A DNA stretch of 64,000 nt from VRUE01 sp963805475. Lineage in GTDB: Bacteria > Actinomycetota > Thermoleophilia > Solirubrobacterales > 70-9. The translations under genes were made by a program, and so were the position numbers. The notes below the pieces were generated by a model. The model was not told where the DNA came from, searched no databases, and saw only the letters and a program-made list of their open reading frames with translations. Location of the stretch: positions 1 through 64,000 of the forward strand of contig CAWDUO010000006.1 in the NCBI GenBank assembly GCA_963805475.1. The letters run 5' to 3'. Positions within the stretch are counted from its first letter, which is position 1; every line of letters begins with the position of its first letter. Below are positions 27,434-36,319 of the stretch, in pieces.

Positions 27434-27994
27434 GTGTTTAAGAGGGCCGTTCGGGAGATCAGGGAGGCGGTGGACGCCGCGCGCGAGCGCGACCCGGCGG
27501 CGCGCGGGGTGTCCTCGCTGGAGATCCTCGCCGGCTGGGCGGGGGTGCAGGCGCTGCTCGCGCACCGGGTCGCCCACGCGATGCTCGGGGCCGGGGTGCC
27601 CTTCGCCCCCCGCACGATCGCCTACCTGAGCCGTGCGATCACCGGGGTCGAGATCCACCCGGGGGCGAGGATCGGCGAGGCGTTCTTCGTCGACCACGGC
27701 TCCGGCGTGGTGATCGGCGAGACCGCCGAGATCGGCGACCGGGTGACCGTCTACCAGGGGGTGACCCTGGGCGGCACCGGCTTCGAGTCCGGCAAGCGCC
27801 ACCCGACCGTCGGCGACGAGGTCACGCTCGGCGCCGGCGCCAAGCTGCTGGGCCCGGTGACGGTCGGCGACGGGGCGAAGGTCGGCGCCAACACGGTCGT
27901 GCTCGAGGACGTTCCGGCCGGAGCGACGGTGGTCGGCAACCCGGGCCACCCGGTCAAAGTGGACGGAAAAAGGGTCGAGGCGCCCAGGGGCTGA
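27434..27994 (+). CDS. cysE: Serine O-acetyltransferase
   Basis: 186 residues from GTG 27434. Makes O-acetylserine from serine and acetyl-CoA. The N-terminal helical part is followed by a left-handed beta-helix of hexapeptide repeats: GVEIHPGARIGEAFFVDHGSGVVIGETAEIG split over several turns, then GVTLGGTG and a C-terminal VVGNPGHPVK. The short length fits the truncated SAT forms common in Gram-positives. No Shine-Dalgarno is visible because the hairpin repeat abuts the start. Confidence 0.93.
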   Translation: MFKRAVREIREAVDAARERDPAARGVSSLEILAGWAGVQALLAHRVAHAMLGAGVPFAPRTIAYLSRAITGVEIHPGARIGEAFFVDHGSGVVIGETAEIGDRVTVYQGVTLGGTGFESGKRHPTVGDEVTLGAGAKLLGPVTVGDGAKVGANTVVLEDVPAGATVVGNPGHPVKVDGKRVEAPRG

Positions 27995-28041
27995 GGTAGG
28001 CTCGGCGGCGTCTCCTCCTCATCTCCACGAAAGGATCCGAC

Positions 28042-28629
28042 GTGAGCAAGCGCCTCCTGCTCCTGCCCTGTCTCCTGCTGCTCTGCGGCCTGGCCCTCGT
28101 CGCCTGCGGCGGCGGCAGCGACGAAACGGGCAAGATCGAAGAAACGATCGAAACGTCCGCGACGACCACCGACCCGGCCGACTGCAAGAAGCTCGAGACC
28201 CAGGCCTTCATGGAACAGCTCTCCCAGGAAAGTGGCCGGGCGGCCGTCGAAGAATGCGAAAGGGAAGCCGAAGAGGAAGAAGGCGCCGAATCGGTTGCTG
28301 TCTCGAACGTCGAAGTGAACGGCTCGAACGCCACAGCGGAAGCCGCGCTCACCGGCGGCACGCTCGACGGGCAGACGGTGGAAATCGCGCTGGTCGAAGA
28401 AGGGGGCCAGTGGAAGCTGAACGAAGTCGTCAAGTTCACCGAGTTCGACCTGGGGAAGCTGGTCGAGACGTTCAAGCGGGAACTCTCCAAGGCCTCCAGC
28501 GAACTCGGCCCGGGGTTTGCCGGCTGCTTCGCCGCGGCGCTCGAAGAAAGCGACCAGGCTGAAATCGAAGGGATGATGTTTGGCGGCGAAGCCAAGGTGT
28601 TCCAGGAAATCGCCGAAAGCTGCTCCTAG
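28042..28629 (+). CDS. Putative lipoprotein of unknown function
   Basis: 195 residues with lipobox LALVAC near residue 22 and a Gly/Ser linker. The mature part is acidic (a run of Glu near residue 75), then a compact domain resembling small export-associated folds: ATAEAALTGGTLDGQTVEIALVEEGGQWKLN, written here as two adjoining segments, looks like a nuclear-transport-factor-2-type sheet. Three later cysteines may form disulfides. Shine-Dalgarno AAGGAT precedes GTG 28042. A TAGGCT -10-like box lies near 27996. Confidence 0.7.
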   Translation: MSKRLLLLPCLLLLCGLALVACGGGSDETGKIEETIETSATTTDPADCKKLETQAFMEQLSQESGRAAVEECEREAEEEEGAESVAVSNVEVNGSNATAEAALTGGTLDGQTVEIALVEEGGQWKLNEVVKFTEFDLGKLVETFKRELSKASSELGPGFAGCFAAALEESDQAEIEGMMFGGEAKVFQEIAESCS

Positions 28630-28662
28630 GCTTCTCCCGGGGTCGCCCGCCGAGCGCCTGGC

Positions 28663-28668
28663 TATGCT
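28663..28668 (+). promoter_or_regulatory. Leaderless -10 hexamer for pcrA
   Basis: TATGCT followed by 6 bases and GTG 28675; close to the TATAAT consensus. Confidence 0.5.
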
Positions 28669-28674
28669 CGGCGG

Positions 28675-30927
28675 GTGACGCTTCAGAGCGTGTCCGAGGG
28701 CGTCCCGCCGGCATCCGAGGAGCCGGCCGGGGCGCCGACCGAACCCGGCGCCGACCGCGCCGAGCGGCTGCTCGCCGGGCTGAACGCGCCACAGCGCGAG
28801 GCGGTCCGCCACGGCGAGGGGCCGCTGCTGGTGCTCGCCGGCGCCGGCTCGGGCAAGACGCGCGTGCTCACCCACCGGATCGCCTACCTGCTGGCGACCG
28901 GGCAGGCGCGCCCGGGGGAGATCCTCGCGATCACCTTCACCAACAAGGCGGCGAACGAGATGCGCGAGCGGGTCGAGGCGCTGGTAGGCCGCTCGGCGCG
29001 GGCGATGTGGGTGACGACCTTCCACTCGGCCTGCGCCCGCATGCTGCGCGCAGACGCCGAGCGGCTCGGCTACTCGCGCGGCTTCACGATCTACGACGAG
29101 TCGGACTCGCTGCGGATGCTCAAACGCTGCATGGAGGAGCTGCGCGTCGACCCCAAGCGCTACCCGCCGCGGGCGATCCGCTCGCAGATCTCCGGCGCCA
29201 AGAACCAGCTCGTCGACACCGACGCCTACTCGCAGGCCGCCGGCAGCGTCTTCGAGGAGACCGCGGCCGGCGTCTTCCACCTCTACGAGAAGCGCATGCT
29301 CGAGGCCAACGCGATGGACTTCGACGACCTGCTGGTGCGCACGGTCAACGCGTTGGAGCTCTCTGAGGAGGTGCGAGAGCGCTGGCGCCGCACCTTCCGC
29401 CACGTGCTCGTCGACGAGTACCAGGACACCAACCACGCCCAGTACCGGCTGCTCCAGCTGCTCACCTCCGAGCACGGCAACCTGATGGTCGTCGGCGACG
29501 AGTCGCAGTCGATCTACGGCTTCAGGCATGCCGACATCAGGAACATCTTGGATTTCGAGCGCGACTTCCCGGAAGCGGACGTTGTCACGCTCGAGCAGAA
29601 CTACCGGTCCACCCAAACGATCCTTACCGCGGCCAACGCGGTGGTCGAGAACAACCGCGAGCGGCGGCCGAAGCGGCTCTGGACCGAGCTCTCCGGCGGC
29701 GAGCCGATCCAGCTGCGCGAGCTCTCCGACGAGCACGAGGAGGCGCGCTGGGTGGCGGGGGAGATCGAGCGGCTCGGCGAGGAGGATGGGGTGAAGCGCG
29801 AGGAGGTCGCCGTCTTCTACCGGACCAACGCGATGAGCCGCGTGCTCGAGGACACGCTGGTCCGCTTCGAGCTGCCCTACCAGGTGATCGGCGGGACCAA
29901 GTTCTACGAGCGGGCCGAGGTCAAGGACGCGATCGCCTACCTCAGCCTGATCGCCAACCCCGCCGACCAGGTCTCCTTTGCGCGGGCCGTCAACTCGCCG
30001 CGGCGCGGGATCGGCAAAACCAGCCAGGGCCGGCTGGCCGCACACGCCAACACCACGGGGCTGCCGATCTGGGAGGTCGCCGGGCGGGCCGAGGAGGTGC
30101 CCGGTCTCGGCGCCGCGGCGATCAAGGCGGTCGATCGCTTCTTCGAGACGCTGGAGGATCTGCGGCGGCGAGCCGAGCAGGCGCCGGTCGCCGAGCTGCT
30201 CGAGGCGACGCTGCGCGAGACCGGCTACCTCGACGCGCTCGCCGCCGAGCGCACGGTCGAGGCGGAGGGGCGCGCCGAGAACCTCGAGGAGCTGGTCGGC
30301 GTCGCCCGCGAGTTCGACGCCAACCGCGAGCTCGAGGGGGAGGGCGAGGTCGCGGCGCTGGAGGAGTTCCTCCAGCAGCTCTCGCTCTACACCGAGCAGG
30401 ACGGCCTGCGCGACGACTCGGCGATCACGCTGATGACGCTGCACAACGCCAAGGGGCTCGAGTACGGGACGGTATTCGTCGTCGGCTGCGAGGACGGCGC
30501 CTTCCCGCACATGAAAGCGCTCGAAGAGGGCGGCGAGGAGGAGGAGCGGCGGCTCTGCTATGTGGGCATCACCCGTGCCCGCCGCCGCCTCTACATGACC
30601 TGGACGCGCGAACGCCGGCTGTTCGGGCGCGCCGAGCGCAACCTGCCCTCGCGCTTCGTCGACGAGCTGCCCGAGGAGCTGGTCGAGCGCGGCTCCAGCG
30701 CGGTCGGAGCCGGGGGCGCGTGGGCCGCCGCCTCGGCCGGCGCGGCGGCGGCACCCGACCCCGGGCCGGCGCTGGAGCTGCGCACCGGCGACGACGTCGT
30801 CCACGCCAGCTTCGGCGAGGGGGTCGTCACAGCGGTCGAGGGCGGGGGGATCGTCGTCGTCCGCTTCGCCGGCGACGGCTCGGAGCGCAAGCTGATGGCC
30901 GACTTCGCCCCGATCCGGAAGCGCTGA
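28675..30927 (+). CDS. pcrA: UvrD/PcrA-type ATP-dependent DNA helicase
   Basis: 750 residues, superfamily 1A helicase for repair and plasmid/rolling-circle functions. Motifs in order: LNAPQREAV (Q motif), Walker A LAGAGSGKTR near residue 55, TFTNKAANEMRER, Walker B LVDEYQDTN near 246, VGDESQSIYGFR, EQNYRST, VFYRTNAMSR, MTLHNAKGLEY and YVGITRARRRLY. The C-terminus has a Tudor-like DDVVHASFGEGVVTAVEGGG, typical of PcrA. Probably leaderless. folD follows 4 bases later. Confidence 0.95.
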   Translation: MTLQSVSEGVPPASEEPAGAPTEPGADRAERLLAGLNAPQREAVRHGEGPLLVLAGAGSGKTRVLTHRIAYLLATGQARPGEILAITFTNKAANEMRERVEALVGRSARAMWVTTFHSACARMLRADAERLGYSRGFTIYDESDSLRMLKRCMEELRVDPKRYPPRAIRSQISGAKNQLVDTDAYSQAAGSVFEETAAGVFHLYEKRMLEANAMDFDDLLVRTVNALELSEEVRERWRRTFRHVLVDEYQDTNHAQYRLLQLLTSEHGNLMVVGDESQSIYGFRHADIRNILDFERDFPEADVVTLEQNYRSTQTILTAANAVVENNRERRPKRLWTELSGGEPIQLRELSDEHEEARWVAGEIERLGEEDGVKREEVAVFYRTNAMSRVLEDTLVRFELPYQVIGGTKFYERAEVKDAIAYLSLIANPADQVSFARAVNSPRRGIGKTSQGRLAAHANTTGLPIWEVAGRAEEVPGLGAAAIKAVDRFFETLEDLRRRAEQAPVAELLEATLRETGYLDALAAERTVEAEGRAENLEELVGVAREFDANRELEGEGEVAALEEFLQQLSLYTEQDGLRDDSAITLMTLHNAKGLEYGTVFVVGCEDGAFPHMKALEEGGEEEERRLCYVGITRARRRLYMTWTRERRLFGRAERNLPSRFVDELPEELVERGSSAVGAGGAWAAASAGAAAAPDPGPALELRTGDDVVHASFGEGVVTAVEGGGIVVVRFAGDGSERKLMADFAPIRKR

Positions 30928-30931
30928 GAGG

Positions 30932-31768
30932 ATGGCGGCGCGGCTCATCGACGGCAAGGCGCTAGCGGAGCGGGTGCGCGAGCGGGTGCGCGGCGAAGTC
31001 GCCGAGATGGCGACGTCGCCAGGCCTGGCGACGATTCTCGTCGGCGAGGACCCCGCCTCGGCCGTCTACGTGCGAATGAAGCGCGAGGATTCTGCCGAGG
31101 TCGGGATCGATTCCCACCACCACGAGCCCGGCGGCGCAGTCTCCCAGGAGGAGCTGGCGGCGCTGATCGAATCGCTCAACGCCGACGAGCGCGTGCACGG
31201 CATCCTCCTCCAGCTGCCGCTGCCCGAGCACCTGGACCAGGACCCGCTGATCTCCCTGATCGACCCGGCCAAGGACGTCGACGGGCTCACCCCGGTCAAC
31301 GCCGGCCTGCTCGCGCAGGACCGCCCCGAGGCGATCGCCCCCTGCACGCCGGCGGGCGTGATCGAGCTGCTGCGCGAGGCCGAGGTCGAGCTCGAGGGCG
31401 CCCGCGCGGTCGTCGTCGGCCGCTCGATCCTCGTCGGCAAGCCGCTGGCGACGCTGCTGCTCGCGGCGAACGCGACCGTCACCCACTGCCACTCGCGCAC
31501 CCGCGACCTCGCCTCTGTCTGCCGCGAGGCCGACGTGCTGGTCGCCGCCGCCGGCCAGCCCGGGCTGATCTCCGGAGAGATGGTGCGCGAGGGCGCCACG
31601 GTGATCGACGTCGGCACCAACCGGGTCGAGGGGAAGCTGGTCGGCGACGTCGAGTTCGACTCGGTCGCCGAGCGCGCCGGCGCGATCACCCCGGTGCCCG
31701 GCGGCGTCGGCCCGATGACCCGGGCGATGCTGCTCGTCAACACGGTCGCCGCCGCGCGGCGGGTGTAG
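30932..31768 (+). CDS. folD: Bifunctional methylene-THF dehydrogenase/cyclohydrolase
   Basis: 278 residues, full length. Interconverts methylene-, methenyl- and formyl-tetrahydrofolate. Catalytic Tyr/Lys in YVRMKREDSAEVGI, substrate motif GILLQLPLPEHLD, DPAKDVDGLTPVN, PCTPAGVIELL, the Rossmann segment VVVGRSILVGKPLA and ITPVPGGVGPMTRAML. Its TAG stop is part of the next gene's -10 box. Confidence 0.96.
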   Translation: MAARLIDGKALAERVRERVRGEVAEMATSPGLATILVGEDPASAVYVRMKREDSAEVGIDSHHHEPGGAVSQEELAALIESLNADERVHGILLQLPLPEHLDQDPLISLIDPAKDVDGLTPVNAGLLAQDRPEAIAPCTPAGVIELLREAEVELEGARAVVVGRSILVGKPLATLLLAANATVTHCHSRTRDLASVCREADVLVAAAGQPGLISGEMVREGATVIDVGTNRVEGKLVGDVEFDSVAERAGAITPVPGGVGPMTRAMLLVNTVAAARRV

Positions 31769-31771
31769 GGT
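31766..31771 (+). promoter_or_regulatory. Leaderless -10 hexamer overlapping the folD stop
   Basis: TAGGGT starts with the folD TAG stop and is followed by 6 bases and GTG 31778. Confidence 0.45.
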
Positions 31772-31777
31772 CGCGGC

Positions 31778-32266
31778 GTGAGCGCCCGCAGGCTCAGCAG
31801 GGGGGAGAAGATCTCCGCCGCCTCGGCGGTGCTGCTCTTCGTCTCGATGTTCCTCGACTGGTTCGGCGCCAAGGTCGCCGGCGTGCCGGGCTTCTCCGGC
31901 AGCATCGAAGGCGGCGGCGGATACAGCGCCTGGCAGGCGCTCGACGTGATCCCGCTCTTCCTCATGCTGGCGATCGTGCTGGCGCTCGGGGTCGCCCTGG
32001 TGCGCGCCCTCGACGCCGACCTCGAGCTCTCGGTCTCGCTCAACGCCTTCGTCGCCGCGGCCGGCGCGCTCGCCTTCCTGCTGATCCTCTTTCGCATCCT
32101 CGACCCGCCCGGCTTCGGCCTCGCCGGCGTCGGGACCGACACGACGCTGAAGCTTGGCGTCTTCCTCGGCCTGGTGAGCGCCGCGGGCGTCGCCTACGGC
32201 GGCTGGAGCGCGATGCGCGACGAAGGCCTGACCTTCGACGCCGCCGCCGAGCGGCTATCGAAGTAG
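31778..32266 (+). CDS. Hypothetical membrane protein, four helices
   Basis: 162 residues. Hydrophobic segments near residues 13-30, 57-78, 88-108 and 124-145 predict four membrane helices; a glycine-rich loop (FSGSIEGGGGYSAWQALD) lies between the first two. No family recognised. It ends 12 bases inside the convergent GMC oxidoreductase. Confidence 0.65.
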   Translation: MSARRLSRGEKISAASAVLLFVSMFLDWFGAKVAGVPGFSGSIEGGGGYSAWQALDVIPLFLMLAIVLALGVALVRALDADLELSVSLNAFVAAAGALAFLLILFRILDPPGFGLAGVGTDTTLKLGVFLGLVSAAGVAYGGWSAMRDEGLTFDAAAERLSK

Positions 32267-34057
32267 CCCGCGGGCGACGTTCTTCGCAAACGCGACGATC
32301 GTCATCATCGGGTTGACCCCGACCGAGGTCGGGAACAGCGAGGCGTCCGCCACGTAGAGGCCTTCGACGCCGTTGACCGAGCCGTCAGCCGCGCAGACGC
32401 CCTCGCGCTCCTCGGCGGCGATGCGGGCGCTGCCCATCGGGTGGAAGGCCTCGAGGCGCAGCTCGGACGGCTTCAACCGGATCGCCTCGAAGTCGGCCAG
32501 CTCGTGGCGGCGCAGGACGGGCACGTGGGCGACGTTCGGGTAGACCTCGACCGCGCCGGCGGCGAAGTGGACTTCGGCGGCGCGGGCGATGCCGAAGGCG
32601 AGCCGGCGGGCGTCGTCGTCGGTCAGCCGGTAGGTGGCGCGCAGCGAGCCGTCGCGGGCGAGCGCGACGCGACCCGCCGACTCGTCGGATAGGTGGACGC
32701 CGATCGAGCCGATCCGGTCGAAGCCGAGAATCGATTCCTGGTGCTCACGGCCGGAGCCGAGCAGCCACGCGCCGCCGAAGGGCAGCGGCGTGAAGGTCGC
32801 CTCGAGCAGGATCCGCTGCGGCTCCCACTGGTCGATGTAGTAGCTCTGCATCACCCCTTCCCAGCCGCGCACCTCCTCCTCGTAGCGGGCGCCGATCCAG
32901 CAGGCGGGGTGGACGTGGAGGTTGCGGCCGACCTGCCCGCCGCCGAGGCCCGAGCGCAGCAGCAGCTCGGGTGTGCCGAAGGCGCCGCCGGCGACGATCG
33001 TGGCCCTGCGGGCGCGCACCGTGTAGCCGGCGCAGCGGACGCCGACCGCGCGCCCGTCCTCGACCGGAATGCGCCGCGCCTCGACGCCCGTGCGCAGCCG
33101 CGCCCCCGCCGCCACCGCGCGCGGCAGGTAGCTGACGTGCATGCCGCGCTTGGCGTCGATCCGGCAGCCGAAGGGACAGGAGCTGCACTGCACGCAGTCG
33201 CCGGCGTTGCGCGAGATCGGCCCGCCGCCGGCGCCGAGCGCCGCCGCGCCCTCCATCGCCAGCTGGCCGTTGCGGCCCATCCGCTCGGGGTCGAGCGGCG
33301 TCACCCGCAGGAACTCCTCCGCCTCGGCGAAATCGGGCTCGAGGCGGTCGGCCCACTCGACCCCGTAGCGGTCGCGCCAGTGCGCGAGCACGTCGTCGGG
33401 GGCGCGGAAGCAGGTGCCGGAGTTGATCACCGTCGTGCCGCCGGCCGTGCGCGCCACCGGCACGGGGATCGGCGGTCTGCCCTCGGCGATCGTCAGGCCG
33501 CCGTCGCGGTACAGCGAGGCGATTGCCTCCAGCGGGTCGTCCGGGTAGCTCTCGCGGTCATAGGCCTCGCCCGCCTCGAGCACGATCACGTCGAGGCCGG
33601 CCTCGGCCAGGGTCGCCGCGGCGACGGCGCCGCCGGCGCCGGAGCCGACGATCGCCACGTCGCATTCCTCCTCGGGCCCCGGGGGCGCGGTGGCGCCCAG
33701 CGAGCCGGACGGCTCGGGCAGCGAGCCGTCGCCGAGGCGGCAGCTGGTCTCCAGGCCGAGGCGCTCTTCCACCCCCGGGTCGATCGCGTAGCCGAGCGTC
33801 GCGAAGGTCTTCGCCATCAGCAGCAGCTCGTGGTGGAGGCCGAAGCGCGAGCCCTCCATGCGGCGCAGGAAGTCCTCGCGCGCCGCCGCGTCGAGGCGGC
33901 TGAAGCGCCAGGGGAAGGGCAGCCACTCGAAGGCGCGCAGGCCGAGCCTGACGCGCAGCCGCAGGCGCGGCGAGAGCGCCCGCAGGAGCTCGGCCACCGG
34001 GCCGGAGACGTCGACCTCGCGCTCGGCCGCGGGCAGGCCGTCGAGCTCCGGGGCCAT
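32255..34057 (-). CDS. GMC-family FAD-dependent oxidoreductase
   Basis: 600 residues from ATG 34057. FAD-binding DVAIVGSGAGGAVAAATLAEAGLDVIVLEAG (given here as the Rossmann GxGxxG stretch), GGTTVINSGTCFR, NAGDCVQCSSCPFGC (a cysteine cluster seen in long actinobacterial GMC enzymes), and the C-terminal HPMGSARI...NGVEGLYVADASLFPTSVGVNPMMTI with the catalytic His-Asn region. The frame continues upstream of the ATG as LSAAEQRTLSAICEAM, a typical extra N-terminal domain, but no start codon is present before the preceding gene's stop. The substrate is probably an alcohol or sterol and is not determined. Confidence 0.85.
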   Translation of the reverse strand: MAPELDGLPAAEREVDVSGPVAELLRALSPRLRLRVRLGLRAFEWLPFPWRFSRLDAAAREDFLRRMEGSRFGLHHELLLMAKTFATLGYAIDPGVEERLGLETSCRLGDGSLPEPSGSLGATAPPGPEEECDVAIVGSGAGGAVAAATLAEAGLDVIVLEAGEAYDRESYPDDPLEAIASLYRDGGLTIAEGRPPIPVPVARTAGGTTVINSGTCFRAPDDVLAHWRDRYGVEWADRLEPDFAEAEEFLRVTPLDPERMGRNGQLAMEGAAALGAGGGPISRNAGDCVQCSSCPFGCRIDAKRGMHVSYLPRAVAAGARLRTGVEARRIPVEDGRAVGVRCAGYTVRARRATIVAGGAFGTPELLLRSGLGGGQVGRNLHVHPACWIGARYEEEVRGWEGVMQSYYIDQWEPQRILLEATFTPLPFGGAWLLGSGREHQESILGFDRIGSIGVHLSDESAGRVALARDGSLRATYRLTDDDARRLAFGIARAAEVHFAAGAVEVYPNVAHVPVLRRHELADFEAIRLKPSELRLEAFHPMGSARIAAEEREGVCAADGSVNGVEGLYVADASLFPTSVGVNPMMTIVAFAKNVARGLLR

Positions 34058-34117
34058 CGCCTCGCAGATCGCGCTCAGGGTGCGCTGCTCGGCGGCCGAG
34101 AGCCCCGGCGCGCGCTG

Positions 34118-34561
34118 TCAGCCGGGGGTCGCCGGGCGGTCGATCCGCCCGGCCAGCGACCACAGCCACAGCGCCAGCAGCACGAGCGAGCCGTCGACGA
34201 GGAAGTTGAGCAGGTAGGCGAAGGCGCGTTCGTCGAAGAGGAAGAAGCCGAGCGCGGCGAGCGAGGACGCGACCTTGCCCGCGGCCAGCACCAGCAGCAG
34301 CGGCCGGTAGCGGACGACGTCGGCCTGGGCGACCAGGCAGATGCCGGTGATCACGACCATGTATGCAAAGGCGAGCCCGAGCCAGAGCTGCTCCTGGGTG
34401 TGCGGCGCGCGGGTGTCGTTGCCGAGCCATTCGCCGACGTCGGAGATCGTGTTCAGGACGCCGTTGGGGTCGGCGATGAAGAGGATGCCGACGACGGCGA
34501 AGCTGACGGCGAGCACGCGCAGGCCCAGGACGACGAATGCCTCTGCCCGATCTCCCCGCAT
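34118..34561 (-). CDS. Hypothetical membrane protein, four helices
   Basis: About 147 residues from ATG 34561 (ATG 34600 would add 13). Hydrophobic segments FVVLGLRVLAVSFAVVGILF, LWLGLAFAYMVVITGICLVA, LLLVLAAGKVASSLAALGFF and LVDGSLVLLALWLWSL predict four helices, a small-membrane-protein layout. A TATTGT -10-like hexamer at 34572-34577 favours the shorter start. It reads in the same direction as, and ends just before, the GMC gene. Confidence 0.65.
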   Translation of the reverse strand: MRGDRAEAFVVLGLRVLAVSFAVVGILFIADPNGVLNTISDVGEWLGNDTRAPHTQEQLWLGLAFAYMVVITGICLVAQADVVRYRPLLLVLAAGKVASSLAALGFFLFDERAFAYLLNFLVDGSLVLLALWLWSLAGRIDRPATPG

Positions 34562-34606
34562 CGTGGCGCGCACAATACTGGCTGGCTGGCCAGAAACCAT
34601 CGCGCC

Positions 34607-34612
34607 TATGAT
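34607..34612 (+). promoter_or_regulatory. Leaderless -10 hexamer for gatC
   Basis: TATGAT, near consensus, is followed by 7 bases and ATG 34620. It overlaps another possible ATG (34608), which argues that the true gatC start is 34620. Confidence 0.6.
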
Positions 34613-34619
34613 CCGCTCG

Positions 34620-34910
34620 ATGATCGAGCGGGAGCAGGTGCTTCATGTGGCGCGGCTGGCGCGTCTGCGGCTGAGCGAGGCCGAGGTGGCGAAGATGGCC
34701 GGGGAGCTGTCGGGGATCCTCGAGCACGTCGACCGGATCTCCGAGCTGGAGTTGGACGACGTCGAGCCGACTTCTCATGTGGTCGAGCTGGAGAACGTGT
34801 TGCGCGCCGACGAGCCGCGGCCCAGCTGGCCTCGTGAGGACGTGCTGGCGCAGGCGCCCGATCCGGCGGATGGGGCGTTTCGCGTTCCCTCGCCGCAGGC
34901 GGAGGCCTGA
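34620..34910 (+). CDS. gatC: Asp-tRNA(Asn)/Glu-tRNA(Gln) amidotransferase subunit C
   Basis: 96 residues. MIEREQVLHVARLARLRLSE is the usual GatC beginning; LSGILEHVDRISELELDDVEPTSHV follows in two helical/loop parts, ending with LAQAPDPADGAFRVP. GatC clamps GatA and GatB together in the indirect aminoacylation pathway. It overlaps gatA by one base (TGATG). Presence of gatCAB implies that Gln-tRNA and/or Asn-tRNA are made by transamidation. Confidence 0.93.
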   Translation: MIEREQVLHVARLARLRLSEAEVAKMAGELSGILEHVDRISELELDDVEPTSHVVELENVLRADEPRPSWPREDVLAQAPDPADGAFRVPSPQAEA

Positions 34911-36319
34911 TGGGGGAGCTGCTGGAGCTGAGCGTCGCCGAGGCGGCGGCGCGGATCCAGGCGGTGGAGCTTTCGCGGCAGGAGTACTTCGACGCCTGGC
35001 GCGAGGCTGCTTCGGGCGACGAGCTCAACGCGTACCTCTGGCGGGCTGAGGGGCCGGCGGTCGAGAGCGACGGGCCGCTCGAGGGGATCCCGGTCGCGGT
35101 CAAGGACCTCTTCTGCACCCAAGGGGTGCCCACCACGGCAGGGTCTCGCATGCTCGAGGGGCACCGGCCCCTCTACACGGCGACCGCGCTGCGGCGGCTG
35201 ACCGAGGCGGGGGCGGAGATCCTCGGCAAGACCAACATGGACGAGTTCGCGATGGGGTCCTCGAACGAGAACTCGGCCTACGGGCCGGTGCTCAACCCGC
35301 ACGACCGCGGGCGGGTGCCGGGCGGCTCCTCCGGCGGCTCGGCCGCGGTCGTCGCCGGCGGCCTGGCGCCCTGCGCGATCGGCACCGACACCGGCGGCTC
35401 GATCCGCCAGCCGGCGGCGCTCTGCGGGATCGTCGGGCTGAAGCCGACCTACGGCGCGATCTCTCGCTACGGGATGATCGCCTTCGCCTCCTCGCTCGAC
35501 CAGTGCGGGCCGCTGACCCGCGACGTGACCGACGCGGCGCTGCTGCTCGCGGCGATGCAGGGCGCCGACCCCTGCGACTCGACCTCGGTCGGGATCGAGG
35601 GCGGCGTCCGGGCGCCGCGCGGCGAGGACCTGGCCGGCCTGCGTTTCGCCGTCCCCGCCGGGCTCGACCAGGGCGCGATCGAGCCCGGCGTCCGCGCCGT
35701 CTTCGAGGCGACGCTGGAGCGGATCGAGCAGCTCGGCGGCGGGGTCGCCGAGGCGCCGCTGCCGCATGCCGAGCACGGCATCTCCGCCTACTACGTGATC
35801 GCCCCGGCCGAGGCCTCCTCCAACCTCGCCCGCTACGACGGCGTCCGCTACGGCATGCGGGTCGAGCCGGAAGGCGACGTGGTCGAGATGTACGAAGCGA
35901 CCCGCGCGGCGGGCTTCGGCGACGAGGTCAAGCGGCGGGTCATGCTCGGCACCTACGCGCTGTCCTCCGGCTACTACGAGGCCTACTACGGCCGCGCGCA
36001 GAAGGTGCGGACGAAGATCGCCGCGGACTTCGCCGCCGCCTTCGCCGGGTTCGACTTCGTCGTCACACCGACCTCGCCCTCGGTCGCCTTCGGCCTCGGC
36101 GAGAAGACCGGCGACCCGCTGGCGATGTACATGAACGACCTCTTCACCGTGCCGATGAGCCTCGCCGGCATCCCGGCGATCTCGATCCCGGCCGGCACCG
36201 CCGAGCCGGAAGGCGGCGGCCCGGAGCTCCCCGTCGGCTTCCAGATCGCCGCGCCGGCCTTCGCCGAGCAGCGGCTGCTCGACGCCGCATACGTCCTGGA
36301 GCAGTCCCTTGACGCCTGA
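34910..36319 (+). CDS. gatA: Asp-tRNA(Asn)/Glu-tRNA(Gln) amidotransferase subunit A
   Basis: 469 residues, amidase-signature subunit that releases ammonia from glutamine. Catalytic Lys in VAVKDLFCTQGVPTTAGS, the Ser/Gly cluster GGSSGGSAAVVA and the nucleophile segment GTDTGGSIRQPAALCGIVGLKPTYG are all present (the last spans two motifs). Middle gene of gatCAB; its end overlaps gatB by 11 bases. Confidence 0.96.
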   Translation: MGELLELSVAEAAARIQAVELSRQEYFDAWREAASGDELNAYLWRAEGPAVESDGPLEGIPVAVKDLFCTQGVPTTAGSRMLEGHRPLYTATALRRLTEAGAEILGKTNMDEFAMGSSNENSAYGPVLNPHDRGRVPGGSSGGSAAVVAGGLAPCAIGTDTGGSIRQPAALCGIVGLKPTYGAISRYGMIAFASSLDQCGPLTRDVTDAALLLAAMQGADPCDSTSVGIEGGVRAPRGEDLAGLRFAVPAGLDQGAIEPGVRAVFEATLERIEQLGGGVAEAPLPHAEHGISAYYVIAPAEASSNLARYDGVRYGMRVEPEGDVVEMYEATRAAGFGDEVKRRVMLGTYALSSGYYEAYYGRAQKVRTKIAADFAAAFAGFDFVVTPTSPSVAFGLGEKTGDPLAMYMNDLFTVPMSLAGIPAISIPAGTAEPEGGGPELPVGFQIAAPAFAEQRLLDAAYVLEQSLDA

